64,000 nucleotides of DNA. It comes from Multifurca ochricompacta (Eukaryota > Basidiomycota > Agaricomycetes > Russulales > Russulaceae). This document shows, one piece after another, positions 43,921-54,900 of the stretch. Each line of letters opens with the position of its first letter. The first letter of the stretch is position 1. The notes under the pieces were generated by a model, which was given only the letters and a program-made list of their open reading frames with translations, searched no databases and was not told the DNA's origin. The stretch is from assembly GCA_022496185.1 (NCBI GenBank), contig WTXG01000191.1:1-64000 (forward strand), given 5' to 3'. Position numbers and translations under genes: made by a program.

Positions 43921-46900
43921 TGTTAGGCTCAAACCCATCGGCCTGGGCACGAGCACTCCATGTTACCTCTGTGTATGTTAGTTGATTCAAGTCATTGAAA
44001 ATACCAGTGCATTTTGAAACTACACAGAGGACAGCCGACCGAGATATCTTAGTGGACTCCAGAGCCACAGACAATTTCATTCATCCACGACTGATACGAA
44101 CAATGGGTTTGGGAAGGCTGGCACTTCCCCAGGAAAAGAACATTTGGAATATCAACGGAACGGCCAATCGCACCGGAAAGATCACCCACTATACAGACCT
44201 AAAAGTCCAGGTTGGAGAAATGACGAAGGTCATTCGCTTCTTAATTACGGATCTAGGAGATGAGGACCTTATCTTGGGATATCCATGGCTTGTGGCTTTT
44301 GAACCAAAGATTAATTGGGCTGATGCGACCATGGATAAGGACTCGTACCCAACCATTATCACATCGCTGGGTTACAATTATGCAATCAGGCATCCAGTAA
44401 TCAGAATTACACGAACAGAAGAAGGGGAAGATCCTGGTCAATGTTATGCCACCAAAGCATCAGAATTGGCCCAGAAGGCCGTGCAGGGACAAGCTGAGAA
44501 GACTTACCATGACGTAGTGCCAAGCGTCTATCAGCGGCATTGGAGGGTATTCTCCAAGGAAGAATCACATCGCTTCCCCCCAGAGCGACCGTGGGACCAT
44601 GCCATTGACCTCCTCCCAGACACGCCAGCCGCTATAGACTGTAAAGTCTATCCATTGTCCCAAACCGAACAAGTGGCACTTACTGAATTCCTCGAGGAAC
44701 ATCTAGCCAAGGGATACATTTGCCCATCCAAGTCGCAGTACGCCTCACCCTTCTTCTTTATCAAAAAGAAGGACGGCAAGCTGCGACCAGTCCAGGACTA
44801 CTGGAAGATTAACATGTATACCGTAAAGAACGCCTATCCCCTGCCCCTCATTTCCAAACTCATCGACACCATGCAGGATAAATCCCTCTTTTCAAAGATG
44901 GATGTACGATGGAGTTACAACAATGTTAGAATCAAGGAAGGCGACCAGTGCAAAGCGGCGTTCAAAACGAACCAAGGATTGTTTGAACCAAATGTCATGT
45001 TCTTTGGGCTCACCAATTCACCAGCAATGTTCCAATCCATGATGAATCACATCTTCCGAGACCTCATCCTCACTGGCGAAGTGGTAGTCTATATGGACGA
45101 CATTTTGGTTGCCACCGCCAACGATTTGAATCACCACTGAAAATGAGTACATCAGGTGCTAGACATATTGCATGAACATGATTTGTACCTCAAACCCGCA
45201 AAATGCTCCTTTGAACAGCAAAGCGTTGAGTACTTGGGAGTGATCCTGGAGGGAGGACAAGTGCATATGGACCCTGTCAAGGTACAAGGAATTCGGGAAT
45301 GGCCAATACCAACTTGTGTCAAGGATGTCCAATCCTTTATTGGGTTCTGCAACTTCTACCGGCGTTTCGTTAAAGGATTCTCAGGCATAGCACGACCCCT
45401 AAATGACCTACTGAAAAAGGATGTGCCATGGCATTGTGTTACGTCCAGTGCGGGATGTACTGCACGACTTGTGCGACAGCGTACTGTTCAGGATCGGATA
45501 AGGAACCAATAAGGCCTCTTGGAGTGAGATAGGATGAGTCAAAGTCAAAGGGGCTGTACCCTAAGACTATGTTAAGTGGAAAGGAGTCAGAAACTCCGAG
45601 ACGGACGAGTCAGAGATCAAAGGGGTGTCCAGAAGACAAGCACCGATGGATTCAATAAGTCGAGTCTGAGGTCTACAGTGTAGCTACAGCGGACTTATAT
45701 ACGTAATTGGATGGGCGTCTACGAGATAAGGAATCGGAGTCAAGTGGGCCCAAATATACGGAAGCGGACGGCATAGAGTCGGGCTTCTGATAGGGTATTA
45801 AGTAAGTGTCCGAGCATAAAGATAAAGAGATAACGAGATAAGAGATAAAGGACCAAACATAGGTATACAGCGTGTCAACAAGTCCAAAGCAAGTCACAGG
45901 GAGGGGAGCAAGGCACGTGATGGGTCCCAGGACGGGGACATGATCGTGAAGTGGAGAGTGGGTGGTAAAGATGGGTCGCTATTGGGGAGGTGGAAGAAAA
46001 TGGGGTTGGTTGGTAAGGATTGTAACACATTGGAATACCGAACAACAACGAGCATTCGAGTGGATTAGAGACCTGGTTGGCTCAGAACCAGTACTTATTC
46101 AACCTGACCTGAGCCACCCCTTCGAGCTAGAAGTGGACACCTCCCATTTCGCGAATGGAGCAGTGTTGTATCAAAGGGACAATTTGCAAATACCTCACCC
46201 AGTGGCATACTACTCAGAAACCTTTTCATCCGCTGAACGAAATTACGACATTTGGGATCGGGAACTCCTAGCCATAGTCAAGGCACTACGGCATTGGTGG
46301 CCATACCTTGCAGGGAACCCTCACAAAACAGTCATCTATACTGATCATTCTAACCTGTTGTACTGGAAAGAACCCCACAAGATCAGCTGATGTGTAGCAC
46401 GAGAGGTCCTAGAGCTTGAGGAGTATGACTTTACCCTGAAACACATTGCGGGAAGTCAGAATGCACGAGCGGATGCACTATCACGAAGGCCAGACATGCA
46501 CACAGGGGAAGACGACAACGACCATGTAACTGTCCTACCAGAAGAGGTGTTCGCGAAGACAGCCATAGTCAGCCTCCATGATATGGACCTCTGGGCACAA
46601 GTCTCACAAAATATGAACCCAGAACTATGCCGGTCGTGGGCTGATGCCCATAACCTGAAAGAGATTAATGGTCTTTGGTGGAAGGATGGAGATCGACTTG
46701 TTGTCACCGGTGGCGACAACATTAAGAGGGGGGTGATCCATTTTCACCACGATCTCCCTTCTGCTGGTCACCCAGGCATTGCCAATACTTATGCTCTTGC
46801 CAAACGTGACTACTGGTGGCCCAACATGAAAAAAGACGTTGAAGACTATGTGAAGGGATGCGCGGACTGCCAGGCTAATAAAGTGAACACACACCCGCAC

Positions 46901-48001
46901 CCTCCGGCAATGCTTCCCATTACTCCTACCATGTCTCTGCCATTTCAAACGATCGCCATGGATTTCATAGTCAAACTACCCAACTCTAGAGGCTTTGACT
47001 CCATTTTGACCATCACAGACCACGACTACTCCAAAGCAGCACTCTTCATACCATGCAAGGAGTCCATCACAGCGGAGGGAGTAGCCAAACTCTATCTTGA
47101 CCATGTTTACCAACACTATGGTCTCCCAGAAAAGATCATCTCTGACCGAGACCCATGCTTTACTTCGACGTTCGCCAGAGCATTATGCAAGGTTCTGGAC
47201 ATACAGCAGAACATCTCGACAGCCTACCACCCCCAAACAGATGGACAGTCAGAGCATACCAATCAATGGCTGGAGCAATACCTCCGATTCTGGTGCAACG
47301 GAAGACAGGACAACTGGGCGGACTGGCTGGCAACAGCAGAGTTTGCACATAACTCCTGGCCTAACGGCACAACAAGAACCCCCCCATTTTCCCTTATCAT
47401 GGGCTGGGTACCACGCACCACATGGACTGATAAGCCAACAAATGTCCCCACGACCGCACAGCGACTCAGCCAATGGGATGAGATCCGAAAATCAGCCAAT
47501 GAAAACCTGTTAAAGGCTCAGCAGACCTTATCAGATAAGCCCTCAAAATTCACACCTTATCGAGCCGATGAACAGGTTTGGCTGGAAGGGAAACACATCC
47601 ATACATCACATCCCACGGCTAAGTTGGCACCCCGACATCACGGGCCCTTCAGAATCACAAGGAAGTTGTCAGATGTGTCATATGAACTCAAACTTCCCCC
47701 CACATGGAAGATCCACCCAGTCTTCCATGCGAAGCTTCTAACACCATACAAGGAAACATCCATTCATGGGGAAAACTTCCCAAGACCTCCACCGGAACTA
47801 GTCGATGGAGAAGCAGAGTGGGAAGTGGAGTGGATTATGAACTCTGCTTATAGAGGCCGAGGGTGCAAACTACATTACCTGATCAAGTGGAAGGGATTCC
47901 CAGACTCTGACAATTCATGGGAACCAGCCGGGAATATCTTCGCCCCGGACTTGATCACAGAGTTCCACTTACGACATCCTCAGGCACCCAGGAATAGTTA
48001 A
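43919..48001 (+). pseudogene. pol: Gypsy-4 pol, with chromodomain
   Basis: The protease motif is altered to DSRA (~44056), a GGA-to-AGA change at a CpG. Reverse transcriptase YMDD is at 45090-45101, RNase H resumes at 46028 after the solo LTR, followed by integrase HHCC (~46737-46872), DDE core (MDFIVKLP, ISDRDPCF, GQSEHTNQWLE) and chromodomain (~47820-47945). TGA codons lie at 45138-45140, 45144-45146 and 46388-46390, where relatives mostly have Arg; otherwise the frame is uninterrupted to TAA 47999-48001. Confidence 0.9.
45437..46027 (-). mobile_element. Solo gypsy LTR (591 bp) in Gypsy-4 pol
   Basis: On the minus strand it starts TGTTACAATCC and ends ACGTAACA, like the Gypsy-1/-5 LTRs. 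It is flanked by CATTG at 45432-45436 and 46028-46032, and excision restores the RT-RNase H frame (VPWHWNTEQQRAFE). Confidence 0.93.
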
Positions 48002-48073
48002 AAGGAGAGCAAACCCCCGACTTTTCTTCCCCAGAACAAAGCTTCACCAGCAACATCCTAACCACAAACCAAT

Positions 48074-49267
48074 ATGTCCTCTTCCTTCATTGCTGCCTCC
48101 GCTGCCATTGACGCCTTCACCGCCACTACTGTGGTTGTGGAAGCTTTTCCTTCCACTCACCCCTCTACTCGTCCTTCCTCTCCCATTGACTACGAAGCTG
48201 CTGAAGAGCGCGTTAAGAACCAGTCACCCAACCCAAATGACGACTTCACCCACTCTGAAGAACCCCATCCAAACAACCTCCTCGACATGGAGCAAGATGA
48301 TGATGTACCCAAGTTCCCCTTTTTCACCAATAACCCAAACTCTTCAATGTACTTCCCCCTCGAAATTACCATGGCCAACAGAGAGAAGGCTATAGCTAAG
48401 TACATCTTTTACACCAATGGAGGGATGGACGTCGCGGGGTGTATGAAAAAGGACGGGCCTGTCTATGGGGCCCCGGTTTACTTGGAAGAGCGATACACAG
48501 GTCGTCTTCACCACACAATGAGTGATGAACAGCTGGGACACCTTGCGGCTGACGACCCCCGAGCCTTTGCGATTGACGAGGTGTTGAACGACATGCGACT
48601 CCTGTGTCTCAAAGCCGAAGTAATGAGACTGCGGAAGACCCTCACACTTCGCACCACGCTCAATACCCAGTACAAGGAGTATGCAAAGCAAATGACAAGG
48701 CTCATGAGAGGCATGTTCCAAGTCAAGCAGGAGCTGACGGAGATTCGGAAAAGGTTGGAGATAGGGGACACATATCAGACCATTGCAGAGAGGTACACTG
48801 ACACATACACCCAGCCCCTTCCCCCACGATCGCTAGGAGCGGCACCACAACTGCTGCCTAACTGATTCGAGATGCCATGAATGCATGAGAACCCCCGAGG
48901 AGAAACTTGCTGGCGATGTGATAGCAAGTATCATATTAGCTGGAATTGCCCCCTCAATCGCAAATGGTGCTGTCACTGCCGAAGCAACCTCCACTGGAGC
49001 AGATTCTGCATTTTCTGACATCTGGGAGTCACTCCCACCATTGTCAACCCTTCAGGATGGTGTGGAAAGTGTCTGCAACACAACGTGGGACATCGCGAGC
49101 TTGACTGTCCAGTGTACGACCTGTGTCGCCAGTGCAGACGGCGCGGCCCATACGGCTTCCTGTGTACACACCAATGCGCAGCAGATGAAACCTACACCGT
49201 GGAGGATCGAAATCTGGCAGATGATTATGTGGACTTGGTACAGGATGATGATGGTGCGCGTTTCTAG
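48074..49267 (+). pseudogene. Gypsy-4 ORF3, zinc-knuckle array protein
   Basis: From ATG 48074, 72 nt after the pol stop, to TAG 49265-49267 the frame has 397 codons with no indel and three TGA codons at Arg positions (48863-48865, about 48878, about 49017). Sequence blocks are as in Gypsy-2: SPIDYE, the acidic PKFPFFTNNPN block, GMDVAGCMKKDGPVYGAPVYLEE, a coiled-coil-like stretch, then CWRCDSKYHISWNC, CCHCRSNLHWSRFC, CGKCLQHNVGHRELDC and CRQCRRRGPYGFLCTHQC, and the tail DDYVDLVQDDDG. The preserved length suggests selection before insertion. Function unknown; nucleic acid binding is likely. Confidence 0.82.
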
Positions 49268-49298
49268 CTGGGTCAGCTTGAGCCAGAAGGGAGGGTGA
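49264..49298 (+). other. Gypsy-4 3' hairpin and polypurine tract
   Basis: CTAGCTGGGTCAGCTTG (49264-49280) forms the CTAGC/GCTTG stem with one G-U pair, followed by AGAAGGGAGGGTGA next to the LTR. Confidence 0.5.
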
Positions 49299-49886
49299 TG
49301 TTACAAACAGGGCCCAGCAGCCCTATTTTCTTCACTCTCCCCAACCGGGACCCCACTCATCCACCAACCCTTCACTTCCTCATTACGTCTCCCTCCTGGG
49401 ACCCCTCACATGCATTGCTTCCATCCCCGTGACTGTTGTTTGGACTTGTGTACCCACCGCTTGTCTATGCTTGTCTTTTCTTATCTTTTATCTTCTTATC
49501 TTTACGACCAGACATTTACTTAATCCCCTATCAGAAGCCAGGCTTTACGCCATCCGCTTTCATATCTTTGGGCCCACATGACTCCGATATCCTTATCTAT
49601 AGATGCCCGTCCATTTATGTATATAAGTCCGTCTTAGCTATGCTGTAGACCTTAGACTCGACTTATTGAATACATCGGTGTTCGTCTTTCGGACTTCCCC
49701 TTGCAATCTCTGACTCGCCTGTCTCAGTGCTTTCGGCACTCTCCGCTCAACATTGTCTTAGGGTACAGCCCCTCCGACTTTGACTCGTCCCCTTAAACTC
49801 CAAAAGGTCCTATTGACCTCTTATCTGAAACCCTTGAACAACGCTGTCGCACAAGTTGTGCGGAACGTCCCACACTGGACGTAACA
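49299..49886 (+). repeat. Gypsy-4 3' LTR (588 bp)
   Basis: It starts TGTTACAAACAGG and ends GGACGTAACA, pairing with 40492-41079. Confidence 0.93.
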
Positions 49887-49891
49887 GAATA

Positions 49892-51144
49892 CAGGAGGTG
49901 CATGAGACACCTCGCATTTCACTTTATATTTTGACTGAGCACATGCAAGAAGTCGATGATGGCAGCAATCCTTGGATGATGGACAGTGGAGCCACCACTC
50001 ACTTTACACCATACTTAGATGATTTCTCTGAGTATTTCCCACATAAGGGACATCAGGTGACAATTGGTGATGGATCCATAGTCCAAGTTGAAGGAACAGG
50101 CAAAGTCATACTCAAAACTCGAAACAATTATGAGTTAGAGTTAAATAATGTCTTTTATATGCCTGGCAGTGAAAGAATACTGTCAACAAGCTGCATCACA
50201 GACAAAGGCGGCTCAGTGGAATTTTCTCCATCTGAGGTCAAAATAAAGTACAAAAATACAATTATAGCGGAAGGTGTCAAGGCTATGGGACTCTATTGGG
50301 TCTTTGGGAAAACTATGCAGAATCTAAATACTGTGTCCCACAAATCTGCATCAAGTAGCCTTGATACCTGGCATTTGTGCATGGGTCATATGTCAAAAGA
50401 GGCCCTCAAAAGACATGCTCCTAAGGCTGTAAAAGGCCTTAGCATAGATAATAGCCAAGTGGAAGACAAGCCGTGTTATGGCTGTGAAATGGGAAAATCA
50501 CACTGTCTTCCATTCCCTCCCTCTCAAAAGAGAGCCTCAGCACCCTTGGAAGTCATTCATAGTGACCTAGTTGGTCCTTTGCAATGTACTTCAATTCAAG
50601 GGAACCTATACTTCGCCACTTTCATAGACAATTTTAGCAGAACTGCTCTAGTTGTTGCTATGAAAGCTAAAAGTGACTTTACATCAGTCTTTTGTAATAT
50701 TAAGGCATTCCTGGAAAATAAAACAGACAGGAAAATAAAGACCTTACACACAGACCGAGGTGGCGAATTCGTCAATAGGGAGCTGAAGTCAATACTTGAG
50801 CAGGCTGGCATAGAGCATAAATTGACAATGCCATATTCCCCACAACAGAATGGAAGGGCTGAAAGGTTCAACAGAACCATCATGGAAAAAGCAACCAGTA
50901 TGCTGCATCATGCTGGTCTTTCCCTTGGTTTCTGGGGGTGTGCAGTGCAAACTGCCTGTCACATATATAATAGAATGCCCATCCATTCCAATAAGTGGAG
51001 GACACTGCTTGAGCTTCTGGATGGGGACATTCCAGATGTCTCATACTTTAAAATATTTGGCTGTTTAGCCTATTACACTGTCCCAGAGGACAAGAGACAT
51101 AAACTGGATCACAAAGCCAGGGAAACAGTCTTTGTCAGGTATGC
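49892..51144 (+). pseudogene. gag-pol: Copia-B pol, protease and integrase piece
   Basis: The frame continues from gag (QEVHETPRISLYILT) with protease DSGATTHF near 49982, integrase HHCC (WHLCMGHMSKEAL...CYGCEMGKSHC) and DDE core (HSDLVGPL, HTDRGGEF, NGRAERFNR). It is open until FVRYA, where Gypsy-5 inserted at 51145. The reverse transcriptase part lies outside the window. About 80% resemblance to Copia-A by eye. Confidence 0.9.
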
Positions 51145-51512
51145 TGTTACGTCCGGTGCGAGACGTTCTGCACGACTTGTGCAACAGCTTTGTACATTCA
51201 TTTAGATAAGAGGTCAATAGGACCTCTTGGAGTTTGAATGGATGAGTCAAAGTCAAAGGGGCTGTTCCCTAGTGACGATGTTGAGTAGAAAGTGCCAGAA
51301 GCACTGAGGCAATCAAGTCAGAGATTTCAAGGGGAAGTCCAGAAGACAAACACCGATGTATTCAATAAGTCGAGTCTGAGGTCTACAATGTAGTTACAGC
51401 AGACTTATATACGTAATCAAATGGGCGTCTACGAGATAAGGAACCGGAGTCAGGTGGGCCTGAATATACGGAAGTGGACAGTGTAAAGTTGGGCTTCTGA
51501 TAGGGTATTAAG

Positions 51513-51948
51513 TAGTGTCGATGCAACTTGGACGTGGAGTTCGTGAGCGAAGTAGTGGCGTCGCGGAGTTAGTGTATGAAGGAAGGATACCGATAAGTTG
51601 GAATGACTTGGAATATGAGCAGAAGAGGGAGCGTCTTTTCGAATAACTTCGATAATCATTCAAGGCGATTTGAGCCACCTTTTAAAAGTATTTACAGGTA
51701 CTTTACTAATAGAACATTCTAACAAGAGATACATCGTGAGGAATTTTAGTAAGGCTATTGAACGACAATAAAGACAAAGTGTACGACTGTGGCCTCGGAG
51801 CATGTGAGCTTGCACACAATGTGCATTTCACCTGTGCACTCGGGCCCGCGCGGCTGGCGCTTGTCTCAAGTCTTGTATTTACATTCAGTCCATTGTCAGC
51901 GCAGTCTCAAGGTCATATCGGAGAATCAAACCAGAACGAATCTCACAA
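51513..51948 (-). repeat. Copia-C 3' LTR (436 bp)
   Basis: On the minus strand it reads TTGTGAGATTC to CGACACTA, if the target duplication fixes the ends. It is preceded by the purine tract TTGAGGGGGAG, which lies inside the end of pol. Confidence 0.88.
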
Positions 51949-54900
51949 CTCCCCCTCAAGTGCAGCACGCAATCCGAGCGCACTGGCAAACCCTTTAACC
52001 TTCCATTGGGGCAGTGCCTTCGTGAGGATGTCGGCGACCATGTCGTCCGTAGGGCAGTAGACTAAGTCAAAAATCTTGTCTTGTATCGTCTGGCGAATGA
52101 AATGGTATCATATATCAATGTGCTTCGTGCGTGCGTGGAAGTTGTCGGTTGTTGCAAGCTTGCATGCGGCTTGGTTGTCGCAGTGAAGCGTCATTGCAGT
52201 TTTGATGGGTGACGAAAGTTCTTCGAGGAGGCATCTGAGCCAGATGCCCTCCTTCGAGGCGTGAGTGGTCGCGATGTATTCGGCTTCGGCAGTCGACAAA
52301 GTAACAAGTTCCTGTTTGCACGAACTCCACATGATGGCCCCACCGTCGAGAAGGTAAATGCTGCCCAAAATCGCCCTCCTATGCTCCTGCGATGCGCCGT
52401 CCGCGTCTGTGTACCCGATCAAGTCATGTCGTTCGCTGCCATATGTGAGAGTAAGGTTCTTGGTTTCGGCGAGGTATTGGAAAACATGCTTGGCTGCATG
52501 CCAGTGAGCTTCACCAGGATTATCAAGGAATTGGGAAAGAGTGGCTACGGCGAACGTGATGTCGGGATGCGTGGCGACGGATGCATACATGAGGCTCCCA
52601 ATGGCCTCCCTGTATGGTACATCCTTCATGTGCATGACTTCTTCAGGAGTTGAGGGTGCATCATGCTTTGAGTAGAATGCACCAGGTATCATCGGTGTGC
52701 TGACGGACTTGGCATCAGTGAGATTGAAACGATTGATTATAGACTCAATATAGGTAGTTTGGGAAAGTGAGATGGTTCGTGCAATGCGATCTCGTCGAAT
52801 CTTGATGCCTAGGAGCCAATGGATAGGTCCCATGTCCGTTAACTCGTAGTGAGCGCGAATCTTGCTCTTGTATTTGGGATAAGTTCGCATGAGCTACCAG
52901 TGAGTGCGCAATCATCTACATGCATGGCAAGTATGAGCATGTGCTCGCCTCTGCAAGCGATGAACACGCCAGGATCTGCGTTGCTTGCACAGAACCCTAC
53001 GTCGGTGAGTATACAGCGAAGTGCATCATACCACTTCCGCCCTGCCTGCTTGAGCCCATAAAGAGATTTGACAAGCTTCTTGACTGCGGCACCACCTTGC
53101 GCCGTTTCGTAGCCTGGGGGTTCCTGCATGTAGATCTCTTCACCTTCACCCAGCTCACCATTCAAGTAAGCACTGTTGAAGTCAAATGAGTCGATTTCCC
53201 AGTTGTTGCGAGTGGCGAGGGCGAGGATAATGCGAAAGCTGGCTAGCTTCACGACGGGTGAATAGGTGTCATAGTAGTCGATGCCTTGAATTTGGGTGAA
53301 CCCTTTTGCTACGAGACGAGCCTTGTACTTGTCGATGGTGCCATCGGCCTTGCGCTTGATGCGAAATACCCACTTGCTGCCGACGACGTTCTTACCACGT
53401 GGGCGAGGGATCGTGACCCACGTCCCTGCCTTGTTGAGTGAGGCCATCTCCCGGTCCATTGACTCCTTCCAAAGGGGCCAATCGGGGCGTGAACGTGCGC
53501 TATGTATGGTCTTCGGGTCCTCGCTGGCTTCTTCAAGTGTGGCAACTACTAGGTTGTTGCGGAATGGGTCGTCAGCTTCAAAGGGGTTTAATGCAATGTA
53601 TGAGGTGGACTCCCCCTGAGGCTCCCCCTGAGGCATTATGCCTTCCGGGGAGCCATGTGCGGTTGCACATGTTTCTCCTAAGGCGTTGTTTTGCGTGACA
53701 GTGGCGCACGTCATTGAACGAGTGATGGGGCAGGATACATTGAGCATTGGTGCTGTGCTGGGTGCAACTTGCACTTGCTGGCTGGTTACTGGCTTGGTTA
53801 TCTGCGGCTCCCCCTCAGGCAGCAAGGGGAAGGGGATGCAGACAGTGGTGATGACTGGCACGAATTTGATGTTGCGCTCGACGGAGACAGAGTTCTTGCC
53901 AGACCAATAGACCCTATGAGCGTGAGTGCTGTCGCTATCAAAACCAACCCATCGTCCCTCCATGGCGCGGGCATCAAGTTTCGAGCCCGCGGTTGTGTGC
54001 ACCCAAATGCGTTGCCCCCACTCAGGCACGCCACCTAAGTCAGGCTTGGACTTGTAAAGCTTCTCAAAAGGGGTGATGCTGCCGAGCACGCGCGTCAAGT
54101 GCGATTCTTGAGCCACACCGCAAATTGGATAGCTTCGCCCCAGAGGTGCTTGGGCAGGCCACTATGGTGGAGAATAGCGCGCACGCGCTCGAGTAGTCGA
54201 CGGTTGAGTGACTCGGCCACGCCGTTGTGTTGGGGGGTGTCGTGGGTGGTGAGTCATCGTTCCATGCCTTGCAACTTTAGGAAAGCGCTGAAGTCATCGC
54301 TGGTGTACTCGCTGCCACGGTCAGTTCTGAACTGCTTGATACGCACCCCATGCTGGGTTTCCACCCAAGCGGCAAAAGTCTTGTAAGCCCCGAAAGCTTC
54401 GTCCTTTGTACGCAACAAAGAGAGACGCATGAAGCGCATGTGGTTGTCAGTGAAAGTCGCATAGTATTTCCTCCCTCCTAAGCTAGCAGTGGGGGAGGGT
54501 CCCCAAACGTCAGAGTGGACTTCATCGCCGAAAGCGCTAGCCTGCGGGGCAACACGCTCCTTCCGTATAGGCTTCCTGTTATGACCCTGCTCTTTTTCCT
54601 GACCCTGCACACCATGCCTTATTCTTTGCACCATCCTTGATCTCCTCCTTCTCTGGACCACTCTTTGATGCCCTTGGCCTGTTGCCTTGGGACCTTCCTT
54701 GATGCCTGTGGCCTGTGTGCCCAGGACCCTACCCTGATTCCTGTGACATTGTTCATAGGACTGACCTCCCATGCCACCATTTACACCTAACCTGCTGGTA
54801 GTTATGCTGCTACACTGTTGGATGTATACCACCCTTCCTTGCTGCCTTGGCTTATGCCTTGGCCACTGCTCCTGACCCTGTCCCTGTGCTTGACACCCAT

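Larger units (their letters stand above)
41099..43926 (+). pseudogene. gag: Gypsy-4 gag with ATG-poor N-terminal extension, split by a solo LTR
   Basis: The frame is open from GTG 41099 (ASSRSQTLFREELIERR...) through the gag ATG at 41564 (MSTIAAQ) to the solo LTR at 42105. The extension has A at -3 and G at +4 around the GTG, a good initiation context, and contains no Met until VVMF at about 41485, where Gypsy-1 reads ACG. After the solo LTR the frame resumes at 43413 and ends at TAG 43924-43926. TGA replaces Arg at 43690-43692 and near 43728. The knuckle is C-FRCRALGHMS-DC. Confidence 0.87.
40492..49886 (+). mobile_element. Gypsy-4: chromovirus inserted in Copia-B gag-pol
   Basis: Two 588-bp LTRs and target duplication GAATA. 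It has the same organisation as Gypsy-1/2/5 with ORF3. It carries two solo LTRs, a 1.3-kb one in gag and a 591-bp one in RT/RNase H. Apart from these, damage is almost only TGA at Arg codons, with few or no indels. Confidence 0.95.
28834..51144 (+). mobile_element. Copia-B: Ty1/copia element split by Gypsy-3, -4 and -5
   Basis: A 507-bp 5' LTR, primer site, leader, gag and the first half of pol are present. The rest, with the 3' LTR, lies beyond Gypsy-5 outside the window. Removing Gypsy-3 and Gypsy-4 gives one uninterrupted gag-pol frame up to 51144, so the element was coding-competent when hit. Seven bases (AGACAGG) separate it from Copia-A. Confidence 0.92.
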
